Shown piece after piece: positions 6,627-11,739 of a stretch of DNA of 11,739 nt (positions are counted from its first letter, which is position 1; the number at the start of each line of letters is the position of its first letter). The DNA is taken from contig CALJKH010000016.1 of the NCBI GenBank assembly GCA_937973575.1, positions 1 to 11,739 on the forward strand, given 5' to 3'. Under the pieces are notes generated by a model that did not search any database, was not told where the DNA came from, and was given only the letters and a program-made list of their open reading frames with translations. A program made the position numbers and the translations under genes. The stretch is from an uncultured Solirubrobacterales bacterium. Lineage in GTDB: Bacteria; Actinomycetota; Thermoleophilia; Solirubrobacterales; Solirubrobacteraceae.

Positions 6627-9188
6627 TCAGCTTCCAGTTCCGCTAAGCGAGATCGCCCTCGGCCCAAGGCCGTCGTTCGCAGTGATGTAAAGCTGCGCAG
6701 AGGCCGAACCAACCTCCGTTGGAGCAAAGTAGACAGACAGCGTGATCGTCTTACCCGGAAGGATCCTTGACCCCTCGTTAAGAGATGACCCCACGCTGAA
6801 GCCACCGCCAGCTGGCTGCTTGAACTTAGTGAGCGTTATTGGCACGCCACCTGTGTTCTTGAACGCAACCGTCTTCCGCACGCTCGCTCCCCGCTTAACC
6901 CTGCCGAAGGCAACCCCGGTCTGACTAAGCGAAAGCCTGCCTGCGACGGCCGCGGAGCCCGTGACGGTGAGGAGCCGTGCTGTGGTGGCCTCGTTGCCGT
7001 TCGTAGTGAAAGCAATCTTCCCGCTAAGAGATCCCACTTTGCGAGGGGTCCACAGCAGCTCAAGAGTTCGCGACCCATCCACAGGGATTGTGAATGGAGT
7101 AGTCGCGTTGAAGCCAAGCTTCATGAAGCCACTTGGCAACTTCAGCTTGCTGACGGTAAGACTCTCCGACCCTTGGTTGGAAAGCGTGACGCTTGCCCGC
7201 GCTGTCTGATTAACAACTACCGGGCCGAATTCCATCAACTTGGAGACGACTCCAAGGTAGGGGCCTATAGCTCGATTGCGAGCGGTGATCGCGAATGTCG
7301 AAACACCGTCCGGAGTCGTTACTCGCAGGTTGGCGCCTCGGTTCCCAACGGCGCTAGAGGTGAAGCTGATCGGAACCGAGAGAGTGTCCCCGGCGTTTAG
7401 AGTCAGCGGCAGAACGGGTTTTGGAGTGTCTAGCGTGAACCCTGCAGCGGAATCGAGGCTAAGCGACCTCACCGTGATCCCGTCTCGGTAGGCGCGAAGA
7501 GTGACGCTTCCCTTGAGGACATGGCCGGCCGTCGTTACCCCGACTGAACTGGAGTCAATCCCAAGAGTCACTGGCGCTGGGGTCCCGAATCCAATGACCT
7601 TGCCTTCAAGGTTGCCCACATAGATCCGGCCATCCCCGACTCCCGGCGGTGAATATCGCGTCCCTTGACCGACCGCCCAAGACTTCAGAGGCTGCATGTC
7701 ACGGCCACAGATAGGCGAGCCGTCGTAGACCCTCAGTTCCGTACCCCAACCGTCGCGATAGCCCATTGTTAATACCCAGACCAATACCGACCCAGCCTTG
7801 GCAGAGTTCGATGTGACAACCGCGGGGCTCGAGCCGAGCCCAACTGGCGCGCCGTTGGTAGTCGCGCAGAACCCCATGTGAGGGATCCCCGTCGAATCCA
7901 CCTGACGCCGATAAGAATCCAAACCATTGGACGTAACGACATACATCCAGCCGCCATCACCAGCAAAGATTGATGGCTTCCCCCAAACTCCGGCCCGGGT
8001 TGGTCCCTTGTCAACTGCCTGATCAGTGCCGCCAAGGCCCATTGCGAAGCCTCCAAGCGAGTCACGATCGAGCGTGTAGACAATTCCCTCCTTGCCGACG
8101 ACGCTCAGCAGCTTCGGTGCCTTGCGTGTGCCGAACGAAGCGGGAAGGACTACGGGTCCACCTGAGGCGAAGTCCGCATCGGAGTTGTCCAACTGGTCGG
8201 CGAGGCTTGGGGTGAAGAAATCACTGGCGGCAAGCGTCCCGTCGGCTTGGAGGGACAGCCGAACGATCGATTCCGATAGCCCACCAGGTGGCGTGCTCCC
8301 CGGGATCTGACCCAATGGCCCAGGCGTGGCGTTGTCCCCAAAGCCATTACCAGTGGCGAAGAGCAAGCTTCCGGGGCCATCAGAGGCAAGCCCCGTACCG
8401 GCTTGCCAGATTCCTCCGCCGCGAACATCTGAAGGGACATCCACCCAACGGGCTGTCGTCTGACCGGCGGTCGTAACCCGGAAGATCCAACCTCGATAGG
8501 GGCCGTTATCGCAATGCCCGCCGAAGGCGAGGTAGACAGCTCCATCCTGCAGCAGGATGCCTGGGCGCTGAAGCTCCCAAAGACCATCAAAACTCACGTC
8601 AGGAAGATTGTCCGCTGCGCCGCCAATCACAACCGGGAATCCGGACTTCTCAACCCCCGATGTGACGTCAACTGCGTGAAGTAACCAGGTGCCGTTTGAA
8701 TAGGTGGGATCGCTGTCTCCCACCTTCGTTGTCATGTAGGCGGTCCCTGAACCAGCCGGGTCAATAACCGGCGTCGAAGTACTGCCAACGGTTGGAGTCA
8801 GATCCCCGCATCCCGCATAACCAGGATTGAAGGGAACACCAAAGTGGTTGGTCCAACGGATGTGCCCGTCAACGGGGTCGAGTCCATAAGCAGTGTTGTT
8901 CTCAGTTGTTGCGAACACCGTGTTATTGGACAGCAGAGGCTGCGCGAACACCTGCCCATCAAGCTGAGTGGAGAAGACCTGCCCAAAGTTAGAACTGGTT
9001 ACCGCGCTGGTTGTGAGCGATGGTTGGTCTGGGTACCAGCCAGTCCGAGCATCATCGTGGAGATTGGTTACCCCGCCAGCCGTCGCAACCGCAGGCGCGA
9101 GAAGCGTCGTCAAGACTGAGGCCAGCAGCGCTCGACGTGCGATGCGGGCCGAACCCGCGGGGAGAACATGCCTACTTATGGTCTTCAC
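6627..9188 (-). CDS. Secreted PQQ-like beta-propeller protein with three C-terminal ASH (choice-of-anchor D) domains
   Basis: An 853-residue predicted exported protein. Residues 1-37 form a signal peptide, with ARRALLA, a hydrophobic stretch and a likely cut after AVATA; the twin arginine is only a loose match to Tat signals. Residues about 43-537 resemble quinoprotein-like beta-propellers (GQVFAQPL, STSTPVIDP, WQAGTGLASDG, LLFATGNG), as found in secreted proteins without proven enzyme activity. Six cysteines are scattered through the propeller (127, 226, 441 and 494 are clear). The C-terminal third holds three Ig-like ASH/choice-of-anchor-D domains at about 540-637, 643-746 and 750-853, seen as repeated LxxSxxxxxFGxVxxG and FxPxxVG patterns ending LSGTGS. 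It is probably a cell-surface or matrix structural protein; a cofactor is not assured. GTG 9188 gives the best signal peptide. It is divergent from the hydroxyacid dehydrogenase across 38 bases. Confidence 0.85.
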   Translation of the reverse strand: MKTISRHVLPAGSARIARRALLASVLTTLLAPAVATAGGVTNLHDDARTGWYPDQPSLTTSAVTSSNFGQVFSTQLDGQVFAQPLLSNNTVFATTENNTAYGLDPVDGHIRWTNHFGVPFNPGYAGCGDLTPTVGSTSTPVIDPAGSGTAYMTTKVGDSDPTYSNGTWLLHAVDVTSGVEKSGFPVVIGGAADNLPDVSFDGLWELQRPGILLQDGAVYLAFGGHCDNGPYRGWIFRVTTAGQTTARWVDVPSDVRGGGIWQAGTGLASDGPGSLLFATGNGFGDNATPGPLGQIPGSTPPGGLSESIVRLSLQADGTLAASDFFTPSLADQLDNSDADFASGGPVVLPASFGTRKAPKLLSVVGKEGIVYTLDRDSLGGFAMGLGGTDQAVDKGPTRAGVWGKPSIFAGDGGWMYVVTSNGLDSYRRQVDSTGIPHMGFCATTNGAPVGLGSSPAVVTSNSAKAGSVLVWVLTMGYRDGWGTELRVYDGSPICGRDMQPLKSWAVGQGTRYSPPGVGDGRIYVGNLEGKVIGFGTPAPVTLGIDSSSVGVTTAGHVLKGSVTLRAYRDGITVRSLSLDSAAGFTLDTPKPVLPLTLNAGDTLSVPISFTSSAVGNRGANLRVTTPDGVSTFAITARNRAIGPYLGVVSKLMEFGPVVVNQTARASVTLSNQGSESLTVSKLKLPSGFMKLGFNATTPFTIPVDGSRTLELLWTPRKVGSLSGKIAFTTNGNEATTARLLTVTGSAAVAGRLSLSQTGVAFGRVKRGASVRKTVAFKNTGGVPITLTKFKQPAGGGFSVGSSLNEGSRILPGKTITLSVYFAPTEVGSASAQLYITANDGLGPRAISLSGTGS

Positions 9189-9195
9189 AGCCCCA

Positions 9196-9201
9196 ATGTT
9201 T
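9196..9201 (-). promoter_or_regulatory. Weak -10-like element AAACAT for the propeller gene
   Basis: On the minus strand AAACAT lies seven bases before the GTG start. It keeps only the A at position 2 and the T at position 6 of the -10 consensus, but its position agrees with the other starts. It lies in the 38-base divergent region. Confidence 0.35.
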
Positions 9202-9213
9202 GCAGTTGTCGTG

Positions 9214-9219
9214 CAGAAT
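9214..9219 (+). promoter_or_regulatory. -10-like element CAGAAT for the dehydrogenase-Ppx operon
   Basis: CAGAAT is followed by exactly seven bases and the ATG at 9227. It supports a leaderless start there rather than an upstream GTG (9020 or later), which would place the N-terminus antisense to the propeller gene. Confidence 0.5.
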
Positions 9220-9226
9220 CACGCCT

Positions 9227-10165
9227 ATGGCGCATTGCTTCATCACTAGGGCCTTGCCGGGGGACGCCGCATCGCGAATCACTGATGCTGGCCACTCGGT
9301 AGACATTTGGGACCAGCGGACTCCCCCACCAGCTGATGTTCTGGCCAGTCGCACTGCGTCTGCCGATGGACTCCTCTGCATGCTCACTGACCCGGTTAAC
9401 GCGGATCTCTTGGATGCAGCTCCAAGCCTGCGAGTCGTGTCCACACTGGCAGCAGGCTTCGACAACATTGACCTTGCTGAATGCGAGTCGCGTGGAATTG
9501 CGGTTGGCAACACTCCCGGCGTGTTGACTGACGCAACAGCAGACCTGACGATGGCTCTGCTGCTGGCCCTTGCCCGCCGCTTGCCGGAGGCGATCGCCGC
9601 AGTGAACGACGGCGAATGGCTTACATGGGAGCCCGAGTTCCTGCTCGGGATGGAGCTTCGGGATCGAACCTTGGGCATCATCGGATCCGGGCGGATTGGC
9701 AGCGCAGTCGCCGAGCGTGCCCGGGCATTTGGGATGAAGGTGATTGAGAGTGGCAGGCAGGATGGAAACAACCCGGGCTTGCCGTTGGACGAGCTCCTCA
9801 CAAAGTCAGACATCGTCAGCCTCCACTGCCCCCTGACCGATGCAACACGGGGGCTCGTCAACTCTGACTTCCTTTCCAAGATGCAGCCGCATGCACTGCT
9901 GGTCAACACTGCCCGTGGTCAGGTGCTCGACCAGGTCGCTCTTGCGGATGCACTTCGAAGCGGCACCATCGCCGGGGCCGCCCTGGACGTCACCGACCCA
10001 GAGCCGTTGCCACCAACAGACCCACTCCTGACAGCACCCAACCTGATCGTCATCCCCCACCTTGGTTCCGCAACCCACCGGACGCGTGAGGCAATGGCAG
10101 ACATCGCAGTGGACAATCTCCTTGCCGGACTGGCCGGTGAACCACTCCCACACAGGATTGCCTGA
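9227..10165 (+). CDS. D-isomer-specific 2-hydroxyacid dehydrogenase (glyoxylate/hydroxypyruvate reductase-like)
   Basis: A 312-residue cytoplasmic oxidoreductase of the D-2-hydroxyacid dehydrogenase family, which reduces 2-keto acids such as glyoxylate or hydroxypyruvate, or runs the reverse reaction. The N-terminal substrate domain contains STLAAGFDNIDL (72-83). The inserted nucleotide-binding domain has GSGRIG at 153-158. The catalytic trio is complete: Arg230 in VNTARG, Glu259 in DPEP, and His278 in PHLGSAT. The last motif is characteristic of the glyoxylate reductase (GRHPR) branch rather than of D-lactate dehydrogenase or the longer SerA. No acidic residue stands directly at the end of the second Rossmann strand (KVIESGR), so the NADH/NADPH preference is unclear. 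The start at ATG 9227 fits the family N-terminus and the -10 hexamer. It overlaps the Ppx start by one base (TGATG), forming a two-gene operon. Confidence 0.92.
   Translation: MAHCFITRALPGDAASRITDAGHSVDIWDQRTPPPADVLASRTASADGLLCMLTDPVNADLLDAAPSLRVVSTLAAGFDNIDLAECESRGIAVGNTPGVLTDATADLTMALLLALARRLPEAIAAVNDGEWLTWEPEFLLGMELRDRTLGIIGSGRIGSAVAERARAFGMKVIESGRQDGNNPGLPLDELLTKSDIVSLHCPLTDATRGLVNSDFLSKMQPHALLVNTARGQVLDQVALADALRSGTIAGAALDVTDPEPLPPTDPLLTAPNLIVIPHLGSATHRTREAMADIAVDNLLAGLAGEPLPHRIA
10154..10157 (+). promoter_or_regulatory. Shine-Dalgarno AGGA for the Ppx/GppA gene
   Basis: AGGA lies seven bases before the ATG at 10165, inside the end of the dehydrogenase gene. It is the clearest ribosome binding site in the window and belongs to an operon-internal gene, in contrast to the leading genes, which lack one. 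Confidence 0.6.
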
Positions 10166-11121
10166 TGACAGAGCCCGAGCTTTACGCAGCAGTTGACATC
10201 GGCACCAACTCAACAAGGCTCCTCGTCTGCTCAGTGACCCAACCAGCGGATGGTGGAAGGCCACAGATAGCTGATCTCGAACGGCATTCGACCGTCACCC
10301 GGCTCGGCGATGGCGTGGATTCCACTGGCACCCTGTCGGCAGAGGCAATGGAGCGTGTCCTGACGGTGCTTGAGGACTACCGCAAGGTCATTGACCTGTA
10401 CCCCGTCAGGCAGCCGACCGGCGTGCTGACCAGTGCCGGCCGTGACGCCGCCAACGGGCAGGACCTATGTGACCAGATACTCGACCGGACTGGAATCCAG
10501 GTGAGGCTGATCGGCGGTGATGAGGAGGCGAACCTGAGCTTCTCCGGCGCTACCAGCGAGGTCTCCGCTGACGGCCGCACTCTGCTTGTGGTGGATGTAG
10601 GCGGCGGCTCAACCGAGTTGATCACCGGCTCCGTCGGCCATGTCGCCTTCCACACTTCGCTGGATGCGGGCGTCGTGCGCCACAGTGAGCGTTACCTCCA
10701 CTCCGACCCACCGACGGCGGCGGAGTTGGCTGAAGCAGCCACGGAGATCACCTCATTGCTTGCTGCGACTGTGCCCTTGGAGGTGCGTGAGTCAGTAGAT
10801 GCCTGTATTGCCGTAGCGGGCACTGCGACGACTCTGTCGGCCATCGACCAGGAGCTTGAGCCCTACGACCCCAACCGGGTCCATGGGGCTACCGTCGATT
10901 TCGAAAGGTCGCAGCAGATCCTTGACAGGATCGCCTCGCTCCCGTTGAGCGAGAGGCGTGAAGTGGCGGGCCTGCACCCCGACCGTGCACCGACAGCAGT
11001 CGCTGGGGCCGTGATTCTCTGCGAGGTACTTGACTTCTTCGAGCTGGACGAGTTCGAGGCCTCAGAGCACGACATCCTGCGTGGCGAGGTGCTGCGCAGC
11101 CTGACCTCCCAATCGCCCTGA
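10165..11121 (+). CDS. Exopolyphosphatase / pppGpp phosphohydrolase family protein (Ppx/GppA)
   Basis: A 318-residue member of the Ppx/GppA branch of the ASKHA (actin-like ATPase) fold. Enzymes of this family remove phosphate from polyphosphate ends or convert pppGpp to ppGpp, linking phosphate storage to the stringent response. The phosphate-1 motif AAVDIGTNSTRLLV begins at residue 8, the pair of glutamates in GGDEEANL (120-121) includes the expected catalytic base, the glycine-rich loop DVGGGSTEL is at 144-152, and AGTATTL is at 218-224. The protein ends after the two actin-like domains and lacks the C-terminal HD-like domain of the roughly 500-residue E. coli enzymes, which is normal for short actinobacterial homologues. 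ATG 10165 overlaps the upstream stop and has AGGA seven bases before it. Which activity dominates cannot be told from sequence. Confidence 0.93.
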   Translation: MTEPELYAAVDIGTNSTRLLVCSVTQPADGGRPQIADLERHSTVTRLGDGVDSTGTLSAEAMERVLTVLEDYRKVIDLYPVRQPTGVLTSAGRDAANGQDLCDQILDRTGIQVRLIGGDEEANLSFSGATSEVSADGRTLLVVDVGGGSTELITGSVGHVAFHTSLDAGVVRHSERYLHSDPPTAAELAEAATEITSLLAATVPLEVRESVDACIAVAGTATTLSAIDQELEPYDPNRVHGATVDFERSQQILDRIASLPLSERREVAGLHPDRAPTAVAGAVILCEVLDFFELDEFEASEHDILRGEVLRSLTSQSP

Positions 11122-11147
11122 ACATCCCACATGTCAGAGGCCCTAGA

Positions 11148-11153
11148 TAGCCT
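11148..11153 (+). promoter_or_regulatory. -10 element TAGCCT for the first small secreted-protein gene
   Basis: TAGCCT is followed by seven bases and ATG 11161, exactly as before the tandem paralogue at 11681. It lies 26 bases after the Ppx stop, giving this gene its own start of transcription. Confidence 0.6.
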
Positions 11154-11219
11154 CCCGGCCATGAATAAACACGCTCGTATCTCAACCGCGGCGCTCTGCG
11201 CCACAGCAGCAGTCTTCGC
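11148..11219 (+). repeat. Tandem paralogue repeat, copy 1 (promoter plus signal-peptide region)
   Basis: This 72-base stretch aligns without gaps to 11668-11739, 520 bases downstream, with 58 identical positions by hand count. The -10 hexamer is identical, the spacer is diverged, and 49 of 59 coding bases match. It indicates duplication of a whole small gene with its promoter. The second copy continues beyond the window. Confidence 0.85.
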
Positions 11220-11559
11220 AATTCCAGCATCAGCAAGTGCTGCAACCTCCGGAACTATCACTGTCAAGGCCCCCGCATGCTCTAAGGCATCTACAGCCAA
11301 GGTCACTGTGACGGCGACGTCGAAGAACGGCGAGCCGGTAGAGGCCCTGGCAGTGTCACTCGGTTCCCTGTCATTTGCCAGCTCAGCAACACCCCCGAAG
11401 ATTCTCTTCTCTCTGCAATCGATATCCGCCAAGCCTTCGATCAGCGGCAAGGTACCGGTCGGCAAGAAGATCACTGCAACGGGCCTTTTCAGCGGTGTAG
11501 GCGGAGGTTTCTTGTCAAAGACCTTCACCGTCAAGAAGTGCGCAGCCTTCACCGGCTGA
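11161..11559 (+). CDS. Small secreted protein of unknown function (tandem paralogue 1)
   Basis: A 132-residue predicted exported protein that I do not recognise. A basic start MNKHARIS and an alanine-rich core lead to a signal-peptidase site near ASASA (after residue 27), leaving about 105 residues. The mature part is rich in Ser, Thr, Val, Gly and Lys, with alternating polar and hydrophobic strands (TITVKAPAC, AKVTVTATS, KTFTVKKC) suggesting a single beta-sandwich. Two cysteines, Cys40 and Cys127, flank the domain and could form a disulphide joining first and last strands. An in-frame ATG at 11131 exists, but it would add ten residues ahead of the signal peptide and lie upstream of the -10; the shared start of the paralogue supports 11161. 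An intrinsic terminator follows, so it is probably monocistronic. Confidence 0.75.
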   Translation: MNKHARISTAALCATAAVFAIPASASAATSGTITVKAPACSKASTAKVTVTATSKNGEPVEALAVSLGSLSFASSATPPKILFSLQSISAKPSISGKVPVGKKITATGLFSGVGGGFLSKTFTVKKCAAFTG

Positions 11560-11588
11560 CCCACCGCCACACCAACCAAGCCTGACCA

Positions 11589-11631
11589 TCGGGCCTCGCA
11601 ACCACACTAGCGGCTGCGGGGCCCGAGTTTT
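11589..11631 (+). terminator. Intrinsic terminator after the first small secreted-protein gene
   Basis: A 12-bp stem (11589-11600 with 11615-11626) has arms reading CGGGCCTCGCA and TGCGGGGCCCG plus a closing T-A pair. It contains one G.U pair and a 14-base loop and is followed by GTTTTG. It starts 29 bases after the TGA and is the best terminator in the window. It separates the two paralogues into independent transcripts. Confidence 0.75.
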
Positions 11632-11667
11632 GCTGTGCTCTGAGGGCGCTCGAGCCGATACCTCCAC

Positions 11668-11673
11668 TAGCCT
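11668..11673 (+). promoter_or_regulatory. -10 element TAGCCT for the second small secreted-protein gene
   Basis: The same hexamer and the same seven-base gap to the ATG as in the first paralogue, although the surrounding spacer has diverged. Retention of the hexamer and distance after duplication suggests they are functional. Confidence 0.6.
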
Positions 11674-11680
11674 TCCACCA

Positions 11681-11739
11681 ATGCAAAAACATAGTCGTAT
11701 CTCAATCGCGGCCCTCGCCGCCACAGCAGCACTCTTCGC
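11681..11739 (+). CDS. Small secreted protein of unknown function (tandem paralogue 2), N-terminal fragment
   Basis: Only the first 19 codons and two bases are inside the window. They read MQKHSRISIAALAATAALF, of which 14 residues match the first paralogue, and they form the basic and hydrophobic parts of a signal peptide. The ATG follows TAGCCT by seven bases. Substitutions are mostly conservative (N/Q, A/S, V/L), as expected of a working copy. The mature domain is not visible, so a shared fold is inference. Confidence 0.75.
   Translation, partial: MQKHSRISIAALAATAALF

Larger units (their letters stand above)
11668..11739 (+). repeat. Tandem paralogue repeat, copy 2 (cut by window end)
   Basis: Ungapped match to 11148-11219, starting at the -10 hexamer and running to the last base of the window. 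The similarity probably continues past the edge into the rest of the gene. Confidence 0.85.

Noticed and set aside
9020..9226. In-frame N-terminal extension of the hydroxyacid dehydrogenase
   Set aside because: It is antisense to the propeller signal-peptide region, and the family N-terminus and -10 spacing fit ATG 9227.
9172..9909. 245-codon open frame on the minus strand opposite the hydroxyacid dehydrogenase
   Set aside because: It is a shadow of a well-supported gene, Arg/Ser-rich, with no recognisable motif or start signal.
10863..11579. 238-codon open frame on the minus strand across the Ppx end and the small secreted gene
   Set aside because: It crosses two sense genes and the junction between them; its apparent hydrophobic stretch is the complement of the alanine-rich signal peptide.
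11515..11724. Minus-strand open frame at the right edge resembling part of the previous antisense frame
   Set aside because: The resemblance simply reflects the tandem duplication of the sense signal-peptide genes; it also runs through the terminator hairpin.

Overview
This window looks like chromosomal DNA from a moderately GC-rich actinobacterium. A Thermoleophilia/Solirubrobacterales-like lineage is my tentative guess. The hints are a short actinobacterial-type Ppx/GppA protein, an initiator tRNA with a C1:U72 mismatch and no encoded CCA, surface proteins with FG-GAP, Ig-like and choice-of-anchor D modules, and start sites that appear mostly leaderless. Taxonomy is inference only. No mobile element, CRISPR array, phage gene or defence island is visible, and no gene-free stretch exceeds about 120 bases.

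Layout, left to right. Bases 2-247 are the 3' end of an alpha/beta hydrolase. A secreted seven-repeat FG-GAP/VCBS protein (327-2288, +) follows and converges on an HSL-family esterase (2285-3376, -); their stop codons share one CTAG. Divergent from the esterase is a two-gene unit of a hot-dog thioesterase (3457-3912, +) and a zinc alcohol dehydrogenase (3909-5036, +), joined by an ATGA overlap. The dehydrogenase converges, with one base between stops, on a polytopic membrane protein that looks like a GT-C glycosyltransferase (5038-6459, -). Upstream of that gene lies an initiator tRNA-Met (6483-6556, -), then a large secreted beta-propeller protein with three C-terminal Ig-like ASH domains (6627-9188, -). 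A 38-base divergent promoter region separates it from a second coupled pair: a D-2-hydroxyacid dehydrogenase (9227-10165, +) and an exopolyphosphatase-family protein (10165-11121, +). The right end holds a small secreted protein (11161-11559, +), a clear intrinsic terminator, and the first 59 bases of a tandem paralogue (11681 onward).

The genes form ordinary housekeeping, metabolic and envelope functions rather than one dedicated system. The most useful observation is regulatory. Eight independent gene starts each have a -10-like hexamer (six are TANNNT, two keep only A2 and T6) ending 5-8 bases before the start codon, which would produce leaderless mRNAs. The two internal operon genes instead overlap their upstream partner, and one carries a plain AGGA ribosome binding site. 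This pattern also fixes several starts that would otherwise be ambiguous. I found no convincing novel biological system here. The tandem small secreted proteins and the multidomain secreted propeller are the least characterised items.
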